DNA from: Zymomonas sp. | GTDB taxonomy: Bacteria; Pseudomonadota; Alphaproteobacteria; Sphingomonadales; Sphingomonadaceae | Length of the DNA: 12,190 nt | Assembly (NCBI GenBank): GCA_027489105.1 | Contig: JAIYAJ010000100.1 | Span: 1 to 12,190, forward strand | Direction: 5' to 3' | In this document: positions 7,226-12,190 of the stretch, piece after piece | Layout: each line of letters starts with the position of its first letter | Numbering within the stretch: position 1 is the first letter of the stretch | Notes under the pieces: model-generated | Told to the model about the DNA's origin: nothing | Seen by the model: only the letters and a program-made list of their open reading frames with translations | The model's database searches: none | Program-made: the position numbers and the translations under genes

Positions 7226-8005
7226 TGCGAGAAAGGCGCGCAACGCCTCGGTCACGCCCATCGGATCGAGATCGGGCTGGAAGTCGGCACCCTTGACGAC
7301 GGTGCGCACGGCGTCGGGCCGGATCGCACAGGCGCGCTCGAACAGCGGCCACAGCACATCGTCCTGCGAGCACATCAGGTGGAGCGGCACCGTCGCCTGC
7401 TCCAGCAGGGCCGCGACATCCTGATTCCAGGCCGCCGAGAAGGCCATCGGCATCGTTCGGTGCGCGATCAGATGGTCGATCATCTCGCGCAGGTGCAGAT
7501 CGACATGGGCGCCCGCGCCGATCGAGCGAAGATAGTCCCAGGCGGTTTTCAGGAAGGCGCCGCTGTCCTCGACGGCGAAGGGCTGGATGAAGGTCTCCCG
7601 ATAGACCGCCTTTTCCGCCTCGCTTGCGACGACCGGGCCGATGATCGTCAGCGAATGGATGCGGTCGGGGACCAGCGACGCCATTTCGAGCGCGACGCAC
7701 CCTCCGGTATGATGGCCGCACAGATGCAGCCGCTCGACGCCAAGGTCGTCCAGGGCCTCCAGCAGCCGGTCCGCCATGTAGCGGATGTCGGGAATATGGT
7801 CGGGCTGGTAGGAGCCGCCAAAGCCGGGAGAGTCGAAGGACAGGCAGCGATAGTCGGCCGCCAGCGCTTCCATCACCTGCCCGAACATCGCGCCCGATGA
7901 GGCGGTCTGGTGGAAGAAGGCGACGACGGGGCCGCCGGACGGCGCCGTCTGGCGAAGATGGATCTGCCCGTCGCGGCAGTGGGCGTAGAGGCGCGTGATC
8001 GTCAC
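7220..8005 (-). CDS. Alpha/beta-hydrolase fold protein with atypical catalytic residues
   Basis: This is a 261-residue cytoplasmic protein of normal length for single-domain alpha/beta hydrolases. The fold is clear: VVAFFHQTASSG (oxyanion-hole region, residues 27-38), LSFDSPGFGGS (55-65), and the nucleophile-elbow strand LHLCGHHTGGCVALEMA (93-109). At the elbow, the usual GxSxG reads G97-H-H-T-G101, placing His99 where Ser/Asp/Cys normally sits. An acid-turn candidate, QDD (Asp215/Asp216), is present, but the C-terminal GxGH-like site reads KGADF, with Asp241 where the catalytic His is expected. The start is GTG 8005, with GGAGAA five bases upstream and no suitable ATG. It converges on the efflux operon with a 4-base gap. 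It may catalyse an unusual reaction or have lost hydrolase activity; no substrate can be named. Confidence 0.85.
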   Translation of the reverse strand: MTITRLYAHCRDGQIHLRQTAPSGGPVVAFFHQTASSGAMFGQVMEALAADYRCLSFDSPGFGGSYQPDHIPDIRYMADRLLEALDDLGVERLHLCGHHTGGCVALEMASLVPDRIHSLTIIGPVVASEAEKAVYRETFIQPFAVEDSGAFLKTAWDYLRSIGAGAHVDLHLREMIDHLIAHRTMPMAFSAAWNQDVAALLEQATVPLHLMCSQDDVLWPLFERACAIRPDAVRTVVKGADFQPDLDPMGVTEALRAFLAR

Positions 8006-8018
8006 CGGCTTCTCCGAT

Positions 8019-8045
8019 CTGACAGCGGATGCGATATCCTGTCAG
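8019..8045. promoter_or_regulatory. Inverted repeat CTGACAG-N13-CTGTCAG upstream of the hydrolase gene
   Basis: Two perfect 7-bp arms have centres 20 bp apart, two helical turns, which suits a dimeric regulator. It begins 14 bases upstream of the hydrolase GTG start, in the gap between tRNA-Asn and the hydrolase. It could be an operator, or a leader hairpin in RNA read through from the tRNA. Confidence 0.42.
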
Positions 8046-8056
8046 CGGGGAGGGGC

Positions 8057-8081
8057 CTTGGCGACTGGACTATGTGCCAAG
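8057..8081. repeat. Inverted repeat CTTGGC-N13-GCCAAG
   Basis: A second inverted repeat with the same 13-base spacer lies 11 bases further upstream of the hydrolase gene. The arm sequence differs from the 8019-8045 repeat. It may be an RNA stem between tRNA and hydrolase, or chance. Confidence 0.25.
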
Positions 8082-8177
8082 CCGGCCGCGAGAGAGCCGT
8101 TGCCGCCCGTCTCATGCGCTGAACGAGCAGGCAGACCATTGTCGAATATCGGGGGCCGAGCGGATCGAAAGATGAAA

Positions 8178-8252
8178 TGGCTCCCCGGGCCTGATTCGAA
8201 CAGGCGGCCGTCCGATTAACAGTCGGATGCTCTACCGCTGAGCTACCGGGGA
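8178..8252 (-). tRNA. tRNA-Asn (anticodon GTT), CCA encoded
   Basis: A full cloverleaf can be drawn on the minus strand. The acceptor stem TCCCCGG pairs with CCGGGGA. The D arm contains AGCTCAGCGGTAGAGC. The anticodon stem TCCGA/TCGGA encloses loop CTGTTAA with anticodon GTT. The T arm contains the standard TTCGAAT. Discriminator G and the 3' CCA (8180-8178) are encoded. It has a recognisable promoter upstream. Its 3' end is not duplicated in the window, so it is not the visible insertion point of the nearby mobile segment. Confidence 0.97.
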
Positions 8253-8277
8253 TCATTTCCGCTTCAAGCGAGGCGCG

Positions 8278-8307
8278 CCTATAGCAGCGGGTTGTTCGGG
8301 CTTGCAA
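8278..8307 (-). promoter_or_regulatory. Promoter of tRNA-Asn
   Basis: On the minus strand, TTGCAA (8307-8302) and TATAGG (8283-8278, preceded by TGC, extended -10-like) are separated by 18 bases. Transcription would begin about 20 bases before the tRNA 5' end at 8252. Confidence 0.6.
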
Positions 8308-8312
8308 GCCCC

Positions 8313-8333
8313 AAATCCCCGATCCTTCGGGGG
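8313..8333 (-). terminator. Hairpin likely to be the original nadK terminator
   Basis: CCCCGA-TCCT-TCGGGG (8317-8332) forms a 6-bp stem with a 4-base loop. Read leftwards it is followed by ATTT. It lies 41 bases past the displaced nadK stop codon at 8374 and just before the tRNA promoter, where a terminator between nadK and the tRNA would be expected. Confidence 0.4.
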
Positions 8334-8373
8334 TAGCCATATTAATTTCCAAGCCACTGAAAAACATGGAATT

Positions 8374-8407
8374 TTAAACCGCGAACTGCTCCATGGTGAT
8401 GCGGTCG
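8374..8407 (-). pseudogene. Displaced 3' end of nadK (last ten codons plus stop)
   Basis: Positions 8376-8407 are identical over 32 bases to 9723-9754, the 3' end of the intact nadK. In the same frame this copy encodes DRITMEQFAV and then a TAA stop, where the intact gene has TGA. It has no start codon or body, so it cannot be a functional gene. It appears to be the remnant left when the segment between 8408 and about 9720 was placed into nadK, with the gene end being restored by the second copy. Confidence 0.8.
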
Positions 8408-8413
8408 GAATTT

Positions 8414-8434
8414 CGGTGACACTCCACTTAATTA
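8414..8434 (+). repeat. REP-like repeat, copy 1
   Basis: Contains core CGGTGACACTCCAC followed by TTAATTA. Positions 8415-8433 are the perfect 19-bp inverse of copy 2 (9127-9145). The flanking bases GGAATTTC resemble the GTAATTAC beside copy 2. The transposase stop codon (8428-8430) lies inside this repeat. It begins seven bases after the displaced nadK end. Confidence 0.85.
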
Positions 8435-9145
8435 TCCTTCGTCTTCGGCCCGCGCTTGCCCGGCTTCGGGTCCCGCCCCAGCGTCGCCTCGATATGATCG
8501 AGGAATGCCGCGTCGCCAAGGGGCCGGCCGGTACTTTCCGACCGGCGCAACAGGGTGGAGAGCGCCTCGTCCTCACCGGACTGCAGCATCGCGGCAAAGT
8601 CGGGGACGCGCTCAAGCACCGGGGCAGTGTCGGTCAATCCGTCGCCGCGCGCCGGATCAAGCAGCGCATGGACGCTGGACCAGCGCCAGTCCTGTGGCCT
8701 CGCGGCCAGCCGCGCCCGCACCGGATTGAGCGCGACATAGCGCAACGCTGCCAGCAGATGATCCTCGTCCATCGCCACGCAGCCGAACCGCCCCTGCCAG
8801 AAATGCCCCGTCCGCTTCTCGCGCGCATGAATCCGCCCGGCATAAGCGCGATGGACCTTGGACAGCGCACCGCGCAGCGAGTCCGGGTGCTCGGGGACAA
8901 GGATGAGGTGAACATGGTTGGGCATCAGCACCCAACTCCACACCGCCACGCCATGCGCAGCACAGTGCGTGGCCAACAGATCGCGATAGGCCGCGTAATC
9001 GTCATCGTCGAAAAAGGTCTGCTGGCGCCCATTGCCCCGCTGGGTGACATGGTGCGGGGTGCCGGGAAGAATGAAGCGAGCGAGGCGGGCCATCTCCCTT
9101 CATCGCATGGATGAAGGCTGGGCGTCAATTAAGTGGAGTGTCACC
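8415..9145. mobile_element. RAYT element: transposase gene between 19-bp inverted repeats
   Basis: A Y1-type REP-associated transposase gene sits exactly between perfect inverted repeats (8415-8433 and 9127-9145). RAYT genes are typically single copy and flanked by the REP sequences they act on. No short target duplication is seen directly at the ends, as expected for single-strand HUH enzymes. The wider segment to 9754 probably moved or was acquired together with it. Confidence 0.75.
8428..9093 (-). CDS. REP-associated tyrosine transposase (RAYT, Y1/HUH family)
   Basis: This is a 221-residue protein. The N-terminus ARFILPGTPHHVTQRGN is typical of the family. The metal-binding HUH motif is in MPNHVHLI (His60, His62). 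The segment TGHFWQGRF follows (96-103). The catalytic tyrosine by comparison with E. coli RayT (DYIYINP) is Tyr119 in RYVALNPVRA, and WRWSS (136-140) is also conserved. All key residues are present, so the enzyme may be active. It would nick and join single-stranded REP DNA. The start is ATG 9093, fixed by family alignment; the purine-rich GAAGGGAG sits immediately against it, an unusually short spacing that suggests weak translation. The stop codon lies within REP copy 1. The C-terminus (190-221) is basic and family-variable. Confidence 0.93.
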   Translation of the reverse strand: MARLARFILPGTPHHVTQRGNGRQQTFFDDDDYAAYRDLLATHCAAHGVAVWSWVLMPNHVHLILVPEHPDSLRGALSKVHRAYAGRIHAREKRTGHFWQGRFGCVAMDEDHLLAALRYVALNPVRARLAARPQDWRWSSVHALLDPARGDGLTDTAPVLERVPDFAAMLQSGEDEALSTLLRRSESTGRPLGDAAFLDHIEATLGRDPKPGKRGPKTKDN

Positions 9146-9153
9146 GTAATTAC
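9127..9153 (-). repeat. REP-like repeat, copy 2
   Basis: On the minus strand this reads GTAATTAC then GGTGACACTCCACTTAATT. It is inverted relative to copies 1 and 3 and lies 34 bases upstream of the transposase start. It divides the transposase unit from the lipoprotein gene. Confidence 0.85.
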
Positions 9154-9190
9154 ACACCATCACTGTAATTTACGTAATTTAATTGCAATT
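9146..9190. repeat. AT-rich cluster of short palindromes
   Basis: GTAATTAC (9146-9153), TTACGTAA (9170-9177) and AATTGCAATT (9181-9190) are each perfect palindromes, packed in 45 AT-rich bases between REP copy 2 and the end of the lipoprotein gene. This is a strong local contrast with the GC-rich surroundings. It may be part of the REP/BIME structure or a terminator region for the lipoprotein gene. Confidence 0.45.
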
Positions 9191-9194
9191 GGCT

Positions 9195-9602
9195 TTATGG
9201 GTTCTCGGCCGAACTCGCTTTCCGCCATACACAGCCGGAAGTGCCGACGTAGCGGATCGTTATCCAGCGCCCTTCTGGGCTTTGCCATTGCGAGGCCACC
9301 CGATCGACGTAGCCGCCGCTAATCCGCACGTGTAATTCAGTTGGAGTTAGCCAATCATAACAGACGCGACCAACATCCTGTCCCTCGAAAACCGGCTGCG
9401 TACTGGCTACGGGAATTGCACCCGTGACCAGAAGATAGGCCCTCACGGAATCTGGCGCTAGGCCGGCCCCAGGCATTCGGCCCTCGTAGACAAGTATCCG
9501 ACCGTCAGGTGATTTGGATACCGTCGTTCTCCTCTCACTGCACGATGTTAAACCGAGCATCATAACCGTAAGGGCAACTGCGAGGAAAAGGCTGCGAGTC
9601 AT
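9195..9602 (-). CDS. Small lipoprotein carried between REP copies, function unknown
   Basis: This is a 135-residue product from ATG 9602. The signal peptide MTRSLFLAVALTVMMLGLTSC has lipobox LTSC (Cys21). The mature part is about 115 residues, with a start SKSPDGRILVYEG and alternating hydrophobic strands suggesting a small beta-rich periplasmic domain. Cys81 and Cys124 could pair. I do not recognise a family with confidence. The frame stays open upstream to a GTG at 9656, but that would put REP copy 3 inside the protein ahead of a clear signal peptide, so I reject it. ATG 9611 is an alternative. No good ribosome binding site is visible. Its base composition is less GC-rich than the neighbours, consistent with acquisition. 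It lies between REP copies 2 and 3 as possible cargo. Confidence 0.65.
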   Translation of the reverse strand: MTRSLFLAVALTVMMLGLTSCSERRTTVSKSPDGRILVYEGRMPGAGLAPDSVRAYLLVTGAIPVASTQPVFEGQDVGRVCYDWLTPTELHVRISGGYVDRVASQWQSPEGRWITIRYVGTSGCVWRKASSAENP

Positions 9603-9639
9603 CGCGGACATCCAGCGTTGGCATTGCCGCGCGCCATTA

Positions 9640-9659
9640 CGGTGACACTCCACCAATTA
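9640..9659 (+). repeat. REP-like repeat, copy 3
   Basis: CGGTGACACTCCAC followed by CAATTA, preceded by ATTA. It has the same orientation as copy 1 and is inverted to copy 2. GGTG/CACC can pair within this copy. It lies 38 bases upstream of the lipoprotein ATG and about 60 bases downstream of nadK. Confidence 0.82.
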
Positions 9660-9720
9660 GCTTCACCATCACGCATTCCCCGGTCACGGCGAACAGGACA
9701 GGTTATGCGGCCCCCGCAGC

Positions 9721-9754
9721 TCAAACCGCGAACTGCTCCATGGTGATGCGGTCG
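9721..9754 (-). repeat. Direct repeat: functional 3' end of nadK
   Basis: Positions 9723-9754 match 8376-8407 exactly for 32 bases. Here the sequence closes the intact nadK with TGA. Together the two copies bound about 1.35 kb containing the transposase, lipoprotein and REP repeats, like the two ends of an insertion that regenerates its target gene. Confidence 0.85.
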
Positions 9755-10494
9755 TCCAGCGCATGTTCGGGATCGAACAGCAGCGTCAGCGGGCTGGTCT
9801 TGTCGATGCCGACCCGGACGAGCGATACGTCGCGCACCTCGCGCTGGTCGGCGACGGCGCTGACCGGGCGCTTGACCGCGTCGAGCACGCGGAAGGAGAT
9901 CGCATTCTTGTCGGGCAGGATCGCCCCGCGCCAGCGCCGCGGGCGGAAGGGGCTGATCGGGGTCAGGGCGAGCAGCGAGGATTCCAGCGGCAGGATCGGG
10001 CCCTGGGCCGACAGATTATAGGCGGTGGAGCCGGCGGGCGTGGACACCAGCACGCCGTCGCAGACCAGTTCGGGCAGGACCACGCGGCCCTCGACCAGCA
10101 CTTCGATCTTCGCCGTCTCGCGGGTTTCGCGCAGCAGCGACACCTCGTTGATCGCCGGGATCGACAGGCGCTGCCCTTCGACCGTCTCGACGTCCATGCG
10201 CAGCGGCAGGACGGTCATCGCCTTGGCCTGCATCAGCCGGAGCTCGAGCAGTTCGGACTTCCAGTCGTTCATCAGGAAGCCGACCGTGCCGAGGTTCATT
10301 CCGAACACCGGCAAGATGCGGTGCCGGTCGAGCATCGCGTGCAGGGTGCGCAGCATGAAACCGTCGCCCCCCAGCGCGACGATCAGGTCGGCGCGCTCGA
10401 CCGGATGCCATTCGTACATCCGGCGCAATTCGGTCGCGGCCTCCTGCGCGGCAGGGGTCGGCGAGGCCACCAGGGCCATCTTCTTTTCGGTCAT
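9721..10494 (-). CDS. nadK: NAD kinase
   Basis: A 257-residue cytoplasmic enzyme that phosphorylates NAD to NADP. Motifs: LGGDGFMLRT (GGDG at 42-45, Asp44 catalytic), NLGTVGFL (67-74), AINEVSL with Asn116/Glu117, and DGVLVSTPAGSTAYNLSAQGP (146-166), the NAD-binding block. The length is typical of the short alphaproteobacterial form. It overlaps moaA by ATGA (10491-10494), implying coupling. GGGGG lies directly before the ATG, and Met6 is an alternative start. The last ten codons lie in the duplicated stretch, so its stop codon and following bases probably came with the inserted segment; the reading frame has been preserved. Confidence 0.95.
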   Translation of the reverse strand: MTEKKMALVASPTPAAQEAATELRRMYEWHPVERADLIVALGGDGFMLRTLHAMLDRHRILPVFGMNLGTVGFLMNDWKSELLELRLMQAKAMTVLPLRMDVETVEGQRLSIPAINEVSLLRETRETAKIEVLVEGRVVLPELVCDGVLVSTPAGSTAYNLSAQGPILPLESSLLALTPISPFRPRRWRGAILPDKNAISFRVLDAVKRPVSAVADQREVRDVSLVRVGIDKTSPLTLLFDPEHALDDRITMEQFAV

Positions 10495-11516
10495 CCCCCG
10501 GTAACGCTCATATGTCTGTCGACGGCGGGTGTCGCTCCCCGCCGGTCTATCGCGAAATTGTGACGCTCCGGCTTGCGATGCATGGCGAGGTCGAGCAGCC
10601 GGTCGAGCTCCCCCGCATCCCCCGCGCGCAAGGCGCTGCGCAGGTCGAGCCGGCTGTCATGGCCAAGGCACATATAGATCTGCCCGGTCGCGGTCACCCG
10701 GACGCGGTTGCAGCCATCGCAGAAATTGTTGGTGAGCGGCGTGATCAGGCCCAGCCGGGCATCCAGTTCCTCGACGCGAAAATAGCGCGCGGGGCCGCCG
10801 GTGCGATAGTCGAGCGGACTGAGCGTATAGCGGCTTTCCAGCGCCCGGCGGACGCCGTCGAGCGGCAGATAGCGATCGGTGCGATCCTCGTCGATCTCGC
10901 CCAGCGGCATGGTCTCGATCAGGGTCAGGTCATGTCCACCGGCCGCGCACCAGCGCAGCATCGGCTCGATCTGCTGCTCGTTGAAGTCCTTGAGCGCGAC
11001 CATGTTGATCTTGATCGCGATGCCCTCGTCGCGGGCGGCCTCTATCCCGTCCAGTACCTCGGCCAGCGCACCCCCGCGCGTGATGAAGGCGAAGCGCTCT
11101 GGGTCGAGCGTGTCGATGCTGACATTGATCCGCCGCACGCCGGCCGCCGCGAGAGCGGCCGCATGGCGGCGAAGCTGGCTGCCATTGGTGGTGATCGTCA
11201 GCTCGTCGAGCCCGTCGCCGATGCGCCGCCCGATCATCCGTACCAGATCGACCACGTCGCGGCGCACCAGTGGCTCGCCCCCGGTCAGGCGGATCTTCCT
11301 GATGCCGCGCGCGATGAAGGCGTCGGCGAGTGCCGCCAGCTCCTCCAGCGTCAATATTTCCCGCTTCGGCAGGAACTGCATCTTCTCCGACATGCAGTAG
11401 CGGCAGCGGAAATCGCAGCGGTCCGTCACCGACAGCCGCAGATAGGAAATGCGTCGGCCGAACGCGTCCAGCAGCGTCCCCTCTGCCCGGGGGCTCCGTT
11501 TTTCGATCGGCATCAT
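10491..11516 (-). CDS. moaA: GTP 3',8-cyclase MoaA, molybdenum cofactor synthesis
   Basis: A 341-residue radical-SAM enzyme that starts molybdopterin synthesis by converting GTP to 3',8-cyclo-GTP, with MoaC acting next. It has both iron-sulfur sites: N-terminal CDFRCRYC (Cys34, 38, 41) for the SAM-cleaving cluster and C-terminal CDGC plus Cys283 (Cys266, 269, 283) for the substrate-binding cluster. It also has LTGGEPLVRRD (77-87), ITTNGS (108-113) and the conserved Gly-Gly tail (340-341) needed for activity in the family. Two adjacent ATGs (11516 and 11513) follow AAGGG; the second has the more normal spacing. It overlaps nadK downstream. No other Mo-cofactor gene is in the window. Confidence 0.96.
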   Translation of the reverse strand: MMPIEKRSPRAEGTLLDAFGRRISYLRLSVTDRCDFRCRYCMSEKMQFLPKREILTLEELAALADAFIARGIRKIRLTGGEPLVRRDVVDLVRMIGRRIGDGLDELTITTNGSQLRRHAAALAAAGVRRINVSIDTLDPERFAFITRGGALAEVLDGIEAARDEGIAIKINMVALKDFNEQQIEPMLRWCAAGGHDLTLIETMPLGEIDEDRTDRYLPLDGVRRALESRYTLSPLDYRTGGPARYFRVEELDARLGLITPLTNNFCDGCNRVRVTATGQIYMCLGHDSRLDLRSALRAGDAGELDRLLDLAMHRKPERHNFAIDRRGATPAVDRHMSVTGG

Positions 11517-11574
11517 GCCCTTATGGTAACAGCCTAGACCTTGGTAGCAAAGGAAGGCGTGAATTAATCCGCTA

Positions 11575-11593
11575 CAGGGTTGTTTTTCCCCTG
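11575..11593. promoter_or_regulatory. Inverted repeat CAGGG-N9-CCCTG in the divergent gap
   Basis: Two perfect 5-bp arms around a T-rich centre, between the divergent moaA and right-edge genes. It could be an operator serving either side; the arms are short, so chance is likely too. Confidence 0.22.
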
Positions 11594-11595
11594 CT

Positions 11596-11625
11596 TTGCG
11601 ATTGGCCTAGGCGGTTCGATACGAT
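11596..11625 (+). promoter_or_regulatory. Possible promoter of the right-edge gene
   Basis: TTGCGA (11596-11601) and TACGAT (11620-11625) are separated by 18 bases and each matches the consensus at four positions. It ends 12 bases before the ATG at 11638, so the leader would be very short. Confidence 0.28.
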
Positions 11626-11637
11626 AACAGTCGAGCA

Positions 11638-12190
11638 ATGAACAGGAATGTAGGCGGAGCAGCAGCGGCCGAACGCAGCGCCGCGCAGGCGCGGCTGCCG
11701 CTATTCCTGTTGTCGTTTCGAAACCGTGATGAACTGGCGGCGCTGGCGGAAGGGGCCGGTCGCTCGGTGATCGCCGCACGACGCGCCGACTCGGCGGAAC
11801 GGCGCTTCATCGCTTCGGGGTCTTCGGTCGCTCTGGTCGATGCGCGCGGCGCCCGGGCCGAAGGCTATGCCCTGTGTCGGGCGTTGGCCAGCGGCACGAG
11901 TTCGACGGGGGCGGCGTTGCTCGTGATCGTGGACGAGATGGCTGAGCTCGATGCAATGCTCGAGGCCGGCGCCACCCATTATCTGATCGGCGACGTGGAC
12001 GGCGACAGCCTGCGGACGGCGCTCGATTTCGCCGATCGCTTCGTCGAGCGCCTGGCCGGTGGTGGACGGGCGGCATCGGCGCGCGCCTCGCTGCGGCTCT
12101 CCGAATCCGAAGCCTGGATCTGGAAGCCCGGCGACAGGAGCCTCACGCTCAGCAGCGCGCTCGCCAACCGGATCGGCGCGGGCAGCGAGA
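11638..12190 (+). CDS. N-terminal part of a probable cyclic-di-GMP signalling protein, cut by window edge
   Basis: An open frame starts at ATG 11638, just after an in-frame TAG at 11608, and runs off the right edge (184 codons seen). After about 18 residues it begins RLPLFLLSFRNRDELAALAEGAGRSVIAARR. It then has ASGSSVALVDARGAR, LLVIVDEMAELDAMLEAGATHYLIG, and a basic/acidic helix around DFADRFVERLAGG. This alternation of strands and helices resembles a degenerate response-regulator receiver domain. It is followed by SEAWIWKPGDRSLTLSSAL, which looks like the start of a PAS-like domain. From memory, sphingomonad GGDEF/EAL proteins begin this way, so a c-di-GMP enzyme is my best guess, but no catalytic domain is inside the window. 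The ribosome binding site is weak. Confidence 0.55.
   Translation, partial: MNRNVGGAAAAERSAAQARLPLFLLSFRNRDELAALAEGAGRSVIAARRADSAERRFIASGSSVALVDARGARAEGYALCRALASGTSSTGAALLVIVDEMAELDAMLEAGATHYLIGDVDGDSLRTALDFADRFVERLAGGGRAASARASLRLSESEAWIWKPGDRSLTLSSALANRIGAGSE

Noticed and set aside
8178..8252. tRNA-Asn as the attachment site for the inserted segment
   Set aside because: No second copy of the tRNA 3' end occurs in the window; the duplicated sequence is the nadK end instead.
8302..9114. Plus-strand open frame of 270 codons opposite the transposase
   Set aside because: The minus strand encodes a RAYT with all catalytic residues; the plus-strand frame crosses both the nadK remnant and REP copy 1, as a chance frame would.
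9603..9656. N-terminal extension of the lipoprotein from GTG 9656
   Set aside because: It would translate the REP repeat and bury a clear lipoprotein signal peptide 18 residues inside the protein.
8414..9659. CRISPR-like repeated motif
   Set aside because: Only three copies, irregular spacing, mixed orientation and genes in between. They are REP-like repeats associated with the transposase.

Overview
This is GC-rich DNA that reads like an alphaproteobacterium, most likely a sphingomonad. I infer that from the strong GC bias at codon third positions, the EmrA/EmrB/NodT-type efflux operon, the moaA-nadK gene pair next to tRNA-Asn, and the style of the protein at the right edge. No rRNA or species marker is present, so the assignment is a judgement.

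Layout. (1) 1-1614, minus: the N-terminal 538 codons of a HyuA/oxoprolinase-family protein that runs off the left edge. (2) 1908-2237, plus: a small lipoprotein followed by a strong intrinsic terminator. (3) 2337-2444, minus: a 35-codon Cys-rich membrane microprotein with a good ribosome binding site. (4) 2537-7215: a MarR-type repressor divergent from a three-gene operon for a tripartite drug/solvent efflux pump (EmrA-like adaptor, EmrB-like 14-TM transporter, NodT/OprM-like outer-membrane lipoprotein). The divergent gap holds an inverted repeat suited to autoregulation. (5) 7220-8005, minus: an alpha/beta hydrolase with an atypical catalytic apparatus, converging on the efflux operon with a 4-base gap. 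(6) 8178-8252, minus: tRNA-Asn(GTT) with encoded CCA and a recognisable promoter. (7) 8374-9754: an inserted segment with a REP-associated tyrosine transposase, a small lipoprotein gene and three copies of a REP-like repeat. It is bounded by a 32-bp perfect direct repeat of the 3' end of nadK. (8) 9721-11516, minus: nadK and moaA, overlapping by ATGA. (9) 11638-12190, plus: the start of a probable signalling protein that runs off the right edge.

How the parts relate. The efflux block is a conventional self-contained module: the MarR protein probably represses both itself and the pump. moaA-nadK-tRNA-Asn looks like an ancestral housekeeping order, split by the inserted segment. A second copy of the last ten nadK codons plus a stop remains next to the tRNA, and a terminator-like hairpin lies just beyond it. 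The most interesting observations are this regenerated nadK 3' end around a transposase/REP/lipoprotein cassette, the CxC/CxC membrane microprotein, and the hydrolase with His at the nucleophile position.
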